Below are positions 24,672-37,876 of a stretch of 64,000 bases of DNA, one piece after another. Both the position numbers and the translations under genes were made by a program. Position 1 is the stretch's first letter. Each line of letters starts with the position of its first letter. The stretch comes from Schizophyllum amplum. Its lineage: Eukaryota; Basidiomycota; Agaricomycetes; Agaricales; Schizophyllaceae. Under the pieces are notes generated by a model that searched no databases, was not told where the DNA came from, and saw only the letters and a list, made by a program, of their open reading frames with translations. The stretch lies in NCBI GenBank assembly GCA_007026445.1, contig VDMD01000003.1:372001-436000 (forward strand). Reading direction: 5' to 3'.

Positions 24672-27508
24672 CTAATAGTAAGATTCCTCCTCCTCCACTG
24701 ATAAAGAATCTCCACCTATCCAACGGTTCTGGCGGGAGGTGATGAGCGCAGAGGCTACTCGACGCATGATCGGCACATAAGGGATGCTTTCGGACAATGT
24801 TTGTAGCGCATTCAGGTTGAGGGCCGCTATCGGATGTGGGAGGCGGTCTCGCCGTAGCGCATGCACGTCCGTCGCATTTGGGAAGGTAGCAAACGTACGC
24901 AATACTTGCGGACCCTTGGAACTTGCGACAGGTGGCGGGAGGTCCATGAAACGAGGCTGTATGCCGACTGGCGCATTTGATACCTTAAACAAATGTCAAT
25001 GAAACGCATGTTCACAGGCGCAGGCCCTTACGCACCTCAAAGACATGCTCAGGCGCTAAGCGAGCAAGGCATCGCTCGATCTCCTGGACCGAGACATCAA
25101 TCATGTCGTTCTTGAGCATGATCTTCAGAGCCACGTATATAAGATCACCGTTTGCAAGCTGCATAGCGAATATGAGGTCGGCGTGGCTGAATTCCGAAGC
25201 TACGCAGAATGGTTCGGCTGTCGTGTGCTGTAACCAATCTGCAGACTCGGTCGCCCACGGTTCTGTCGGATCTTCTTCAGGAAAGGACGAACTGTACGGC
25301 TGTGCGCACAATCCACCGTCGGGCTTCATCGAGATGCACACGAGGGTGCACGGTTGCTTCGCCCATGGATGCATCGATTCGTCTAATGTGAAGAGATCTG
25401 AAAGCGGGCGGCTTTGTTTCAAGGCAAGTACGAGAAGAGTGATGACAGCCAGATGGAAAGGTAGCTGCGGGGGCAGCTTCGCCAAAGCGGAGGCACGCGA
25501 AGTATTTAAGAAGCCGAATATAGGTCCCCATTGCCGAAATTGAAGGTTCACCAAGGGGAAGACGAGAAACGGCTCATCCACGATGACCTCTGTGCCGTCG
25601 GCGTTTGAAAACCGAGCAAACCCGAGGGAGACTAGATGCATGCAGTCGTCGGTGATCCTCACGCTCTCTTGACCAAGAGTGATCATACGATGCAAGACCA
25701 TCTGAGCTGTAAGGACCGCATTGCTATCTGGCATGGCGTCAGGGAGGACCTATTCTCGTGCCGATAGGACATACCTCGTTGCAAGACATTATGCGGTTTA
25801 TATTGACCAACACCATGCACTAGCCGATTGTAATCCCGTCGGACAAGCACCTTGATGCGCAGAGGGGAATCGCCAGGTTCAATGCATGCATGTGTCGCGA
25901 TGTAGGCGGTCAATAGCGTGTGCGGGCTCATGAAGCGAACGGAAAGCAGGCAGTTGATGAAGGTGGAAGTGAGTCGATATCTTGTCAACCAGGACAGTCA
26001 GCTACGTGTCTGCGTCGCGTGAGACCATACTCGCCGCGATCGAAGCCATAGACATATGCGGTCGATGAGTTTTCGACCCGAGTCGGACTGAGCAAGATCA
26101 GGAGGTAGATAGCGACGCACATACGCGGCGTGGTCGTCGCGGTTGTCGAAAGAGCCCGTGTCCGTACACAGGTCGTACTGCTGTCCAGCTTGTTGTCGGA
26201 AAGGCGCGACGTTGAAGGGTAGACCGCACAACACAAGCGTAAGGCCTTCAAACTTCTCCCAGCAGCGTGTTATCTCCCGCAGGGCAGTAGTCTGCCCAAA
26301 CCGATCGGCATGGAACTCGACTGCGCTTTGTGCATCGTCGATGACACAATAGATGGGCTCGTTGGGACCCAACAATGATCGCACTCCGAGAAGCGTGTCC
26401 GCAATCAAACGTTCGATGTATCCGAGACTGCCATCGCCAGTGTCGTGCAAGCGGAAGGCGAGATCACGGAAGGGCTCTCGACGGACCAAGGCCGACGGCG
26501 CGACTTGAAGAAGAAGCCATCGTTTGCGATGCTTGACATCGCGCACGTTAGGGAGGCTCTCGAGATACATCTTGAAAATAGTAAGTCTAGCCAGCATGAC
26601 CTGTGCGGCGAGCCGACGGGCGATATGCACATTCGAGGCGACCTGTGTCTTCCAGACGTCGGGCGGAAGATCAGGCGTGGGTTTGGCGAATCGGTTGAGC
26701 TGGAGCTGCACGAACAACTCAGGAGATCCCAGGCCTGTCGGCTGGCCAGCGCATGGGAGGTAGAGCCCCCAGCTCCCAGAAAGACCTTCGAGTATCAAAC
26801 GGGTCTTACCCGTCGCTGAACTGTTTATAAACATGCTGTAAAGAGTTATGTGAGGATGTCTGGCGAGAGAGAAAGGGATATGACACCTACGTGTGTTTTC
26901 TGGGTCGATATATGTTCTGTAGACGCGCCGCAAGGGACTGTGATTGGAAAATACCACCGAGATGGTGGAGAATGAGCGAAGGACGTTTGTTCCCTGTATC
27001 GGGGATGCGCAGGGAGGTAATAAAGTCGACGTATGCGACGGGAACATTGGGGCTGGCTTGGACGTCTGGTGCCCAGGCCTGCAATTCCGCATCGCCTCTA
27101 GCGTAGTCTGTCAAAAGCTTGCCGAACTTGTCAACGAATTCTGTGATCTTTTCTTCAACCAGAAAGTCGTCCTGGCATATAGGCCTCGGTGATTGTAGGT
27201 CATCATTCTTCTCAAATGTTGAGAGAACTACAGGCTGTTCAGCGGTGCGCTGATCGTGGGCCATGACACGCACCAGATAACCACAGCGGCTCATAGGTTA
27301 GATTTTGAATAGAGGTCTTCAACAGTGACTGTATGTCAGGCCTTTCTTCTAGAAGCCTGCGGCAAGCCGACTGAGAGACGCTGTCAGCATCCAATGCCTG
27401 CGACCGGTCTTGACAGAGTATTTCGAGCAAATTGGAGAGTAATATTGCGAGTTCCTGGTCTCCCAGCTGTGCCTCGCGCAAGACATCTTGCGCCTTGTCG
27501 CGCGGCAT
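24672..27508 (-). CDS. P-loop NTPase family member C
   Basis: Six exons, uninterrupted from ATG 27508 to 24672. N-terminal helices (LAILLSNLLEILCQDR), then a second region ending IYRPRKHT. Walker A is N-S-S-A-T-G-K-T, Walker B is IYCVIDDAQ and the sensor strand is LVLCGLPFN, followed by LCTDTGSFDNRDDHAAYVRR and ICLWLRSR. The C-terminal domain has WATESADWL, then SHADLIFAMQL and YVALK. The tail ends in an acidic EEEESYY. Closest relative is E in the second duplication unit, not its divergent neighbour D. It shares a 313-bp intergenic promoter with D. Function not established. Confidence 0.82.
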
Positions 27509-27590
27509 GTTGGGAAGAAGTTAAGAACTAAGTACACCGTCGAACTCGTGTGCAGTCAAGTAACGCTAGGTTGTGTGACTCGTTATTTAT

Positions 27591-27596
27591 CACGTG
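27591..27596. promoter_or_regulatory. CACGTG box in the shared C/D promoter
   Basis: In the 313-bp spacer between the divergent starts of C (27508) and D (27822), 83 bases from C. The E/F spacer has the same TCACGTGAT core at the same distance from its minus-strand gene. Further conserved blocks in both spacers lie near D/F (CATATCTAGGTGTAG and TACGGAAGCTGT). Confidence 0.5.
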
Positions 27597-27821
27597 ATGG
27601 TGGACCACGGTCCGGTCGGTGCCGCTGCGTAAGTATTGGCTGCGTACCACTCTGCGCGGCCAATGCCACCGGTCTCCCATCTAGACGTCGTCCTCGTCAT
27701 CATATCTAGGTGTAGGGGAGAGCCCTAGGCGGCCTTTACGGAAGCTGTGCACTGTGTCGAAGGCTGCGGGTCTTGTCGCCTTCCGCCTCTATCCACTTTC
27801 TCCCGTCTTCCAGGTGTGACT

Positions 27822-30638
27822 ATGGCTCTTTTACAGGCCCTAGATATAATTCGTGAAGCAGAGGGAGAAACCACCGAGCCATCTGTGGTCCTTTCACAAC
27901 TCCTCACCTTTTTTTGCCAAGAACGACTGCAACCGCTAGATCCTGATTATGTCTCCGCGCCTGCGTGTCGTGTGCTCCTTGATCAGTATCCCGAGATACA
28001 GTCATTGCTAGAGACGGCCATCAGAGAGCATAATTATGAAGCTCTTTGGACGTGTGGTATGTGGGACTCCCAGCTGCTGAACGACTAAGGTGCTTAGCGT
28101 CACTTGCAGATCTGCTGTCATTCGACGGCGCCGACCTACGTTCTCGGAGACCATTGTCGAAGGGCGAAGTAGCCTGGGAAACTGGCATTCAGACGTTCGT
28201 CAATAAGCATGGCGCCGCTTTGACAGACTACGCCACGGGTGACAAAAATTATCCGCTCTGGACGCGACCAAACGCACGCAATGAGAGCGCAGGCGAAGCT
28301 GCTCCAAACGCCATTTTTATAGCCAGCCTGCAAATCCCCAGCACAGGTGATCAACGGCCATCCCTTCTTTTCCACCGCCTTGGCTATTTACTGGAGTCCA
28401 AGTCGCTTGAAAGACGTCTGGAGAGCATCTTCCAAGCGGGACAGCATACGTGCGTGTGCATGATCCTCCAAAAATTCCCTGTCTCATATCTTCGCAGGCT
28501 ATTCGTAAATGGTGCAGCGACAGGAAAGACACGTTTGCTCTTGGAAGGCTTGTCGAGGCGATGGGGTCTCTATTTTGCGTGCAACATCGGGTCGACAGAC
28601 TTATCCGGCAGTCTTGCCTACTTTCAACATCCCCCGCGGTCGACTGCCCATCCCAATACATCGGCATCGAAGACAGCGAACTTGAAGCAAGTAGCCGCCG
28701 ACTTATCTGGACAAATTATGTTGGCTAGGCTCACGATATTCAAGCTTTACCTGGACAGCCTCTCGGATCCGCACGATATCAGGCATCGGCAGCGATGGCT
28801 TGTTCTCCAGTCATCGCCCATTGCTATGCTACAGTATGACCTCTTCATCCACCTCATACAGTACTTCGACGTTCGCGATGTCGCCCCAGACTACATCGAA
28901 CATCGAATCGCGGATACGCTCCTCGGCATACGTTCCGTTATCGGGCGCGACGAGCCTCTTTTCTGTGTGGTGGATGACGCGCAGTCCGTCAGCGACCGCC
29001 GAGTCGACGCGGACATGGGGTCCCCTATGCTGCGGGAAATAACACGCCATTGGGAGACCCTCGAAGGTCTCACTCTCATACTTGCCGGGAAGCCCTTCGA
29101 TATGGCACCGTTCCAGCGCTCTGATGGTCCCCGATACCGTCTATTCACGGATACGGGCTTGTTCGACGACCCCGACGAACAAGCGGCTTACATTCAGCGC
29201 TACCTGCCCCCTGACCTGGCTGTATCTGAGTCTGGCGAAAAACTTGTCGGGCGCATCTGTCTTTGGCTTCGAGGACGGTGAGTGTATGCGGTCAGCGGTG
29301 TGCTTGTCGGGCTGATCAAGTTGTGCAAGGTACTGTGTCACAACATGTCTCATGGAATGCATGCTAGCGACCTGCTTTAGTCATCCGCACACTCTGTTGG
29401 ATGCCTACATAGCGTTGTATACCGGCATCGAGCCCGCCGACGGTCCTATTCGCGTCAACAGCAGAGTAAGACAGAGATACAATAGCGAGGTGCACCGCTT
29501 TGGTCTGTTCGACCCGTTCATTGCCCTGTCGCGAGGTACGCAATGACTGTCTCAAAACCGAGACGAGGCCTGACTGAGCCGGGTGTACAGATGGTCAAGG
29601 CTGGTATGCCGCGCGGATGGCTGTGTTGCGAATTGTTACCCTTGGTCAAGAGAGGGTCAGGATAACCGAAGATACAGCTCACCTCGTTCATCGCGGATTC
29701 GCTGTCTTCTCTGACAGCCACGGTGCCGAAGCTATCATAGGCGAGCCTGCCCATATGTTTCCCATCGTCAAAATGTTCTTCCACCGTTGGGGACCCACAA
29801 CCGGTTTTCTCCATACCCGGTCAGCCTCCCTGTTGCGTGCGCCACCGATTCATCCGTCTTTCCATCTCGCAATAATCCCGTTGCTCCTGCTTGCCCTCAA
29901 AGGCGGCATTAAGATTTCTGACCTTTTTGGATTTGCCGTTCTGCCTCCCGCTTGGGCGAACCAGACCTGCAGACTTGTATGCATGACCCGCGATATGGCG
30001 GGCCAATCGCGTGCCACGCCATATAGCTGTTCCTTCCCAGCTCACGAGGTTACGTTCGAGCCTTGGGCGACGGAGTCGCCATCCTGGCTGCAACGCACTG
30101 CACCCGAGCCGTTCTGCGTCGCATCGGGCTTCAGCCATGCAGACCTTCTCTTCGTCCTACAACTCGCAGACGGCGCTCTGATCCATGTGGCCGTCAAGAT
30201 TATGCTCAAGAACGAGCATGTCGGTGTCTCGAATGGAGAGATTGAGGACCGTCTCGCGCAGATGAGAAGGGAGTGCATATTCCAGGTATGCGACTTGATG
30301 TTCCTTGCATCGGCCTTGCTGACATGTCGCAGACCGACAGGATGGAAGGTGGCGCAGAGCACCGTCTCGCCGACCTTCCATCGCCAGATGCAGCTGCTGC
30401 CAGCCCTTCTATGCTGCGTGCGTTCGCAACGTTCCCTCAGTCGACGGACGTGAATTCGGTGTCCCGCGACGACACAACGATGGAGCCCATAGCTTCCCTG
30501 AATTTGCAGCTGCTGCAGGAGCTGTCGGAGACCGTCCCCTACGAAAGCATCTTGCGCCGCGTGTTCTTGACCATCATCACAAAGCGCAGGAGGCGATGGT
30601 TAGGCGACACCGCAGTCCTGCGAGTCATGTCCGAGTAG
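27822..30638 (+). CDS. P-loop NTPase family member D
   Basis: Six exons, intact. N-terminal helices (SVVLSQLLTFFCQERLQPLD) join after a phase-1 intron to DLLSFDGADLRSRRP. The second region ends IFQAGQHT. Walker A is N-G-A-A-T-G-K-T, Walker B is LFCVVDDAQ and the sensor strand is LILAGKPFD, then LFTDTGLFDD and ICLWLRGR. The C-terminal domain has WATESPSWL, SHADLLFVLQL and HVAVK. The tail is basic (ITKRRRRWLGD). Closest relative is F. Together with C it forms the first divergent pair. Start fixed by alignment with F, where the ATG and the preceding bases (GTGACTATGGCTCT) are conserved. Confidence 0.83.
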
Positions 30639-30959
30639 ATGGTCGTGTCCTTGCTATGCCTCGTTCGTGGGTAGTGCGAAGTTGTATGTACTTACACGAT
30701 CAGTATCTGCAGTCGGTGGAAGCCTTTCCTACTTTCAATAAATCATCTCGGTCTTTGTCATCACTGATACATTGAGTACCCTGTGGTCCACCCACCGCAT
30801 CGCATCTCGTCACCGATGCGCGACGGTATCGCTTGGCGATTTTTCATGTAGTTCGCGAGCGACCTGTGAACTTTCAAGCGCACTGACTGAGGAAGGTCGA
30901 AGATGAAATATTATCAATCATAATGGATCTGCGCGCAAGATACGGTCCAGGACCCTTGA
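30639..30959. other. 3' flank of D, repeated after F
   Basis: No gene. The stretch 30.77-30.9 kb recurs at 41.1-41.25 kb (shared TATCGCTTGGCGATTTTT and CGCGAGCGACCTGTG), marking continuity of the duplicated unit into the AASS fragment. Confidence 0.6.
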
Positions 30960-31372
30960 GCCCTCCGTGAGTCGTCCAACGGCCCTTCGAGCCTACCACA
31001 CACATCGCCGCCCCTCTCTTCAAGCACCTCCGGAATTGCATGCTCACCCATGTCCTGCGGCACGGCCTTCGAGCTCTCCGCCATCCCAATCCACGCCTCC
31101 TGCAGCCCTTTAGCAGCGGTCCATACACGCTTGCTGCCGCCCCTTGCATGCCGCCCGTTCTCTCGTTCTGGCACGTTCAACGCCACAAGGCCACCGACGG
31201 CGCCATCGCGAAGCGGCGGTCAGCGCTGCAGCACGCGTCTTGAGATTCGCGCGTGCTGCCGACGTCAACCTCTGGTTTGTCGTCCGTATCTCGGGGGTAA
31301 GCACCATCAAGTCGCGCTCGCCATGAGGAAATGCAGCTTTGCGGTCTCAAAATGTGCGAATAAGTCCGTTGG
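30960..31372 (-). pseudogene. 3' fragment of the AASS-type gene
   Basis: On the minus strand the bases match the C-terminal coding part of the gene at 0.25-3.85 kb: the counterpart of [20 protein letters not shown] lies near 31.3 kb and the counterpart of [16 protein letters not shown] near 31.1 kb. The frame is broken by frameshifts and stops, and everything upstream of this C-terminal part is missing. Homology ends abruptly near 31,372, where a TCCTTTT-rich repeat begins. Confidence 0.78.
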
Positions 31373-31590
31373 CCGCATCAGGAAAGTGACACGTTCCTTT
31401 GTCCTTTTCAACGCGTCCTTTTCGTCCTTGGTCCTTTCCATTTCGTCCTTTTCATCCTTTGTTAATAGCAGCTTCGTCCTTTTGGAATAAGGTTGTCCTG
31501 CCAGATCTACTTACAAAAGGATACCACTTATATGAAAGGACATCCTGAAGGACACTGGTGGTCGTCGTAAAGGACATCGATAGATAAAAT
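31373..31590. repeat. TGTCCTTTT/AAGGACA inverted motif array
   Basis: Left half has several copies of TCCTTT(T) (e.g. CGTCCTTTTCGTCCTTGG); the right half has the complement (AAAGGACATCCTGAAGGACA, then AAAGGACATCG). The two halves could fold back on each other. It sits exactly at the end of the AASS fragment. It may be a small foldback element or its remnant; no clear target duplication was found. Confidence 0.4.
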
Positions 31591-32835
31591 TTTGTATATT
31601 CGCAGTAGACAGTTCTATTGACTCTACGTACATACTTAGTGCTGCGCTGAACATCAGGCTGTCTACACCATGAACTCGACAAAGAACTCGCTTTTGGGGC
31701 ACACCAACTAGCAAGGCAGAGCCGCGGAGAACGCACGGGCTGACGAACATGACAGGGCGGGAGACAGACCTATACAGCTCCGGCGGTACACGCTGCGGGT
31801 AAGAGGACCAGTCTGATCTGGGTGAGTTGCTTCGCTCTCCGCATGTCGGCGGGACCGCCGCATCTTGGCAATTCACGGGGACGTAGCGTCTTGACATAAG
31901 TCGCGGACGAGGAGCGCGGGACGAGGGAACGACAGGCGCGGCAGACATACATGCGCTCCGGATGCCGTCGCGTTCCTCTGGGCGACCGGCGCGCCGCGCG
32001 TGCGCGCGGGACCTCGCCGCGTCGTGACGCGAAGCGGGAGTTTGGGAGGAAACCCGTGGCGCCGCTGCGCCTGAAAGGACGCCAGTCAAGGGTTACATGG
32101 TGGCCTTGGGGTGTCGAGCGCATAGGGGAAGAGGCTGGGAAGAGGGTGAAGGTGAAAGCAGGGCATCACGATGATCGCGCACAAGTGATGTGCCTTTGAT
32201 GCCAAACACCGTCAAATTGTCACTCCGGTCGTGTCACTCCGGTCGCGACCGAATTTCTTCCAAGTCTTCCTTCCCTTCTTCCACCACGACCTGACTACGA
32301 CCATCGAACGCCAGCGACCCTCGTCTGCACTGACTTGGCACAGTACTCGCGAACAGACCGGTCGAGCTCATACGGACTGGCGCTTAATGTGATTTCGAAG
32401 GTACGTCTACGCTGTGCGGCAGAAGCAACGCGTTTCTGATTCTGAGCACCCTATGACCTTAGAGCATACCTTTCGCAAGTTTCTCGAGCCAGAATCGGGG
32501 ATGCTTTTGCTTTGCCAGACGAGGGCAACGTAACTTGGTGTTTCGCAGGGTGCGTGTACTGTACTTGGTCTTCGAGTTCTCTACTGACATATTCACAGGG
32601 TCAGCTTTCCGCAACTGTAGCCATATATGGCGACGACTCACGTTCTACGACGGCCCGCAAGTCGGTGTGCTAAATCTGATGCATAACGCCGACGCGGCGA
32701 GGATCATTGCACTCATATCATCCCTTTGAGCTGGCACCACGGCGCTGTACGGCTCTGTTGCGTGGTATGCACGGACAGGACTCGCGGCGTTGAATGGTGA
32801 GGTAGGTGTCGCCCGTACACCAGTATCTTGATATT
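31591..32835. other. Unassigned spacer between the two duplication units
   Basis: About 1.2 kb without a gene that can be supported. Several overlapping open frames (for example a 192-residue minus frame at 31.5-32.1 kb) are Arg/Pro/Ser-rich and look like GC-driven chance frames. The stretch ends where homology to valyl-tRNA synthetase begins. It has no counterpart at the 41-kb end of the second unit. Confidence 0.4.
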
Positions 32836-34531
32836 CTCCTCCGGGCTATGGCCATTCTCGATCATGGGCTGGCCGCAGGACGTGTGTACAATATCCTCGC
32901 CTCGTCGAGTCTCGACTGATCAAACTACCAGACCGCTGACTTCCGCTCCTTCTATCCTTCCAACATCCTCGAGACCGGCTGGGACATCCTGTTCTTCTGG
33001 GTGGCCCGCATGGTCATGCTCGGCACCAAACTCACCGGCAAGATGCTCTTCCGCGAGGTCTATTGCCCTGCGATGATTCGCGACGCGCACGGGCGGAAAA
33101 TGAGCAAGTCGCTCGGAAATGTCATCGACCTGCTCGACGTCATCCGGGGCTGCGAGCTGGAGAAGCTGTGCACGCAGTTGTTGCAGGGGAACTTGGACGA
33201 GAAGGAGATCAAGAAGGCGAAAGAGTTCAACTTGCGGTTCGCGCTCTGCGCGTACTCTGGAGGAGGTCTGTGGCCTTTTTGGGGTTCTCGGAATACGGGG
33301 ATGGCGAGGCTTATGAATGGGCAGGGCGCGATATCAACCTGGAGATCTTGCGCGTGGAGGGCTACCGCAAGTTTTGCAACAAGATCTTCAACGTGACCAA
33401 ATTCGCGATGTTGAAGCTAGACGAGTCCTTTGTGCCGGCGAAGGTGCGTTTGGCACGCATGTAACATCTCACGGCTCGCTGACGCGCCCTTGCAGCCTAT
33501 GTACCGGCAAGGAGAGTCTTGTTGAGTGCTGGGTCCTGCACAAGCTCAACGTCGCTGCGAAGGAGCTCAACGCGCAGATGGCGGACCGCAACTCCATGAT
33601 GGCGACCACCGGCCGCGTACAACTTCTGGTTGTATGAGTTGTGCGACGTCTGCATTGTACGCCGTCCTGGTCGTGTTCGGTAAGAGAACAAGAGCTGACT
33701 CCCTCTATAGGAAGCGATGAAGCCCATGACGGACGAGTCGGCATTCCTGGATACGAAGCAGTTTGCTCAGCAAACATTGTACACCTGCCTTGACCACGGC
33801 TTGCGCCTTCTACACCCATTCATGCCGTTCGTGACGGAGGAACTGTGGCAACGGCTGCCGCGGAGACCGAACGATGCGACGCCGACAATCATGTTGTCGA
33901 AGTTCCCGGAGCCTGTGAGCAATAAATTCCTTCAAAGAACTTTCATGCTGATGCATCGTCTCTAGACCGCCGAGTTTGTTTTCGATGAGGCGGATCGGCA
34001 GTTCGACCTTGTGTTCTCGATGCTCAAGACGGGACGATTACTCCCTGCGTCGTACAACCTGCAGAGCGATATTCAGTGTACGTATAGTTCCGTATCGCGC
34101 GCAGCCGCCGTTGAAGAAGTTTGCAGTCTTCATCTTGGCATGATTGCACTGACGAAGGGGTGCAAATCGGCCAAGGTCGTGCGCGATATAAAGGATATCC
34201 CGCGGCGCTGCCGTTGTCATCCCGACCGTCGGCATCCATACCCTCGTCAAGGTGAGTTACGCCTCGCTCCAAGTGGCGGTGGAGAGCAGTCATGCTAACG
34301 CACATTTCGCAGGGCCTCGTCGACCTCGACGTCGAGATCGCCAAGTGTGACAAGAAGCTCGATGTCGTGCGCCTCGCACACCAGAAGATCGTGAAGACCG
34401 AGTCGCAGGCAGACAACGCGCAGAACGTGCCCGAGAATGTGCGGACGGCAAATGTGGACAAGCGCATGACGTTGGAGGCGGAGATTGCAACACTAGAATT
34501 GTCGACGGGGATGTTTGCAAAGTTGAAGTGA
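32836..34531 (+). pseudogene. 3' third of valyl-tRNA synthetase, duplicated and broken
   Basis: Matches 21.63-23.43 kb closely, introns included: [48 protein letters not shown], the region around [18 protein letters not shown], and the C-terminal coiled coil to the stop at 34531. It lacks the HIGH and editing domains. Lesions include an in-frame loss near 33.22 kb (KAK then [12 protein letters not shown]), an extra base near 33.61 kb, a loss of about 46 bases near 34.14 kb and further changes near 34.2 kb. It marks the left edge of the second duplication unit. Confidence 0.88.
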
Positions 34532-34958
34532 GGCGCTTGGAGCCACTGAGGGCTCGCGCTGCGTAGGGGACGTGTCTGCGTACATACAACTCGTACATTA
34601 ATATGATCGCGATCGTTTGCTTGCCAATTCTCAAAGAACAAGCAGTACAGGTACAGCCAGGTCTGACTCGTACATAAGTGACACTCACGCCAAGCGTATA
34701 CGACTTATGCGACTATCGTCTGTGCACATCCGGCGTCGACCGGTGCTTCTTGAGCTTGGGGGTTCGTCACGTCTCGTCTCTCCAGAGCCGCACACCGGCC
34801 TCACGTCCCTTGAGAGTTCCTAGACGATGCAATTGCGTGAGTACACACCTCGTGAATGCGGCCCTCCTATTGGGAAGACTGTATATGAACATGAAGCACT
34901 GGTTCTATATCGACAACGGTGTGCGCACATCCATTCTGAGCACCGAAGACGGTTGACA

Positions 34959-37793
34959 CTAATAGTAAGATTCCTCCTCCTCCACCGACAGAGAATTTCC
35001 ACCTACCCAACGTTTCAGGCGGGAGGTAATAAGCGCAGAAGATACTCGACGCATGATCGGCACATAAGGGATGCTTTCCGAAGATGCTTGCAGCGCCTTC
35101 AGGTTGAGAGCCGCTATCGGATGCGGGAAACAGTCGGGTTGCAGCGCACGCACGTTTGTCTCCTTTGGAAATGTAGCGAAAGCACGCAATACACGCGAGC
35201 TGCTCGCATTGGCGGTTGGGAGGTCCAAAAACCGAGGGTATGTGTCAACTGGCGCATTTGGCACCTAAATAGACATCAACAAAACAGCTAGGTATGACCA
35301 CAGACCTTCACATACCTCGAATAGATGCTCAGGTGCCAAGCGGGTGAGTATTTGTTCAATCTCCTGGGCTGAGACGCGGATTGCCTTGTTCTTGACCATG
35401 ATCTTGAGGGTCACGTATAGAAGATCTCCGTTCGCGAGCTGCAAAGCAAATATGAGATCGGCGTGGCTGAATCCTGAAGCCACGCAGACTGGCTCTGCTG
35501 TCGTGTGCTGTAACCAATCTGCAGACTCGGTTGCCCACGGTTCTGTCGTATCTTCTTCTGGAAATGAAGAGTTGTACGGCCGCGTACATAATTCTCCGTC
35601 GGGCTTCTTCGATATGCACACGAGGGTGCACGATTGCTTCGCCCAAGGATAAATCGATTCGTCTAATGTGAAGAGATCGGAGAGCGGTCGGCTCTCTTTC
35701 AACGCAAGCACGAGAAGAGTGATGACGGCAAGATGGAAAGGTAGCTGCAGGGGCAACTTCTTGAGACTGGACGCGCGCGGAGTATTCAAGAAGCCGAATA
35801 TAGGTCCCCATCGTCGGAATTGCATGTCGAGCAAGGGGAACACGAAGAATGGCTCGTCTACGATGACCTCCGTGCCATCGGCGTTCGAGAACCGAGCAAA
35901 CCCGAGGGACACTAGGTGTATGCAATCGTCAGTAATTCTAACACTCTCTTGACCAAGAGCTATCATGCGATGCATGACCATCTGAGCCGTGAAAACTGCC
36001 TCGCTATCTAACATGGCGTGTCAGGGAGAACTCATTCTCGTGCCGGTCGACATACCTCGTTGCAAAACAGAACGTGGTTCATATTGGCCGAGACCATACA
36101 CTAGTCGATTGCAATCTTGCCGGACAAGCATTTTCATGCGCCGAGGGGAGTCGCCAGGTTCAATGGACGTGTGTGTCGCGACGTAGGCAGTCAATAGCGT
36201 GTGCGGACTCATGAAGCGAGCAGAAATCAGGCAGTTGATGAAGGTGGCAGTGAGACGATATCTTATTGATCAAAGAAGTCAGCTACGCGTCCGCATTGTG
36301 TAATACCATACTCACCGGGCTCGAAGCCATATGCATATGCGGTCGATGAGTTTTCGACCCGAATCGGATTCAACAAGATCAGGAGGTAGATAGCGACGCA
36401 CATACGCGGCGTGGTCGTCGCGGTTGTCGAAAGAACCGGTGTCCGTACACAGGTCGTACTGCCGCTCGGCTTGTTGTCGAAAAGGCGTGAGGTTGTAGGG
36501 TAGCCCGCACAACACAAGCGTAAGACCTTCAAACTTCTCCCAGCAGCGTGCTATCTCCCGCAGGGCGGTAGACCGCCCAAACCGATCGGCGTGGTACTCG
36601 CCTACGTTTTGTGCATCGTCGACGACACAGTAAATGGGCTCGTTGGGACCCAACAAGGATCGCACTTCGAGAAGCGTGTCCGCAATCCGACGTTCGATGT
36701 ATCTGAGACTGCCATCGCCAGTGTCGTGCAAGCGGAAGGCGAGATCGCGGAAGGGCTCTCGACGGACCAAGGCCGACGGCGCAACTTGCAGAAGAAGCCA
36801 TCGTCTGCGATGCTTGACATCGCGCACGTCGGGGAGGCTCTCGAGATAGATCTTGAAAATAGTAAGTCTAGCCAGCATGACCTGTGCGGCGAGCCGACGG
36901 GCGATATGCGCATTCGAGGCGACCTGTGTTTTCCGGACCTCGGGCGGAAGACCAGGCGTAGGTTTGGCGAATCGGTTGAGCTGGAGCTGCACGAACAACT
37001 CAGGGGATCCAAGACCTGTCGGCTGGCCGGCGCATGGGAGGTAGAGCCCCCAGCTCCTAGAAAGACCTTCGAGTGCCAAACGGGTCTTACCCGTTGCTGA
37101 ACTGTTGATGAACATGCTGTAGAGAGTTATGTGAGGATATCTGGAGAGAGAGCAAGTGATATGGCACGCACGTGTGTTTCCCGGGTTGAAATATGTTCTG
37201 TAAACGCGCTGCAAGAGATTGTGATTCAAACAAGTCACCGAGGTGGTGGAGAATGAGCGAAGGACAGTTGTTTCCTGTGTCGGGGATGCGCAGGGAGGTA
37301 ATGAAGTTGATGTATGCGGTGGGAGCATCGGGGTTAACTTCGGCGTCCGGTACCCAAGCCCGCAATTCCGCATCGCTTCGAGCGTAGTCCGCCAAGAGCT
37401 TGCCGAACTTGTCAACGAAGATACTGATTTTCTCCTCGACAGCAACGTCGTCCTGGCATGTAGGCGTCGGTGACGGCAGGTTCTTATTCCCCTCGAAAGT
37501 TGAGAGAACTGCCGGCTGTTACCTAAGCGGTGCGCTGATCATTGGCTAAAGCACGCACCAGATGTCCACAGTAAATCATAGTTCAGACTTTGGATAGAGG
37601 TCTTCAGTAGCGATTGTATGTCAGGCCTTTCGTCCAGGAGCCTACGGCAAGCCGACTGAGAGACGCTGGCCTCATTCAATGGCTGCGCGCGGTCTTGACA
37701 AAGTATCTTGAGCAATTCGGAGAGTGATATCGCGAGGTCCTGGTCTCCCCGCTGTGCATTGCGCAGGACGTCTTGCGCCTTGTCGTGCGGCAT
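34959..37793 (-). CDS. P-loop NTPase family member E
   Basis: Closest relative is C, with which it shares the whole six-exon plan. Exon 1 (from ATG 37793) joins exon 2 through a phase-1 intron whose acceptor lies just before the codons for LSTFEGN. Walker A is N-S-S-A-T-G-K-T, Walker B is IYCVVDDAQ and the sensor strand is LVLCGLPYN; then LCTDTGSFDNRDDHAAYVRR. The C-terminal domain has WATESADWL, SHADLIFALQL and YVTLK. The acidic EEEESYY tail is identical to that of C. No stop or frameshift was found. It is the minus-strand partner of F in the second divergent pair. Confidence 0.82.
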
Positions 37794-37876
37794 GATGGGA
37801 GGAACTACACCGTCGTACTTATCGCAGGATCAGACTCAGACTGGAGATGGTGGTTAACGTTAAGTTGTGACTTGAA

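Noticed and set aside
31511..32089. 192-residue open frame on the minus strand
   Set aside because: Arg/Pro/Ser-rich with no motif and no splice-site pattern; several other frames in the same GC-rich stretch are equally open.
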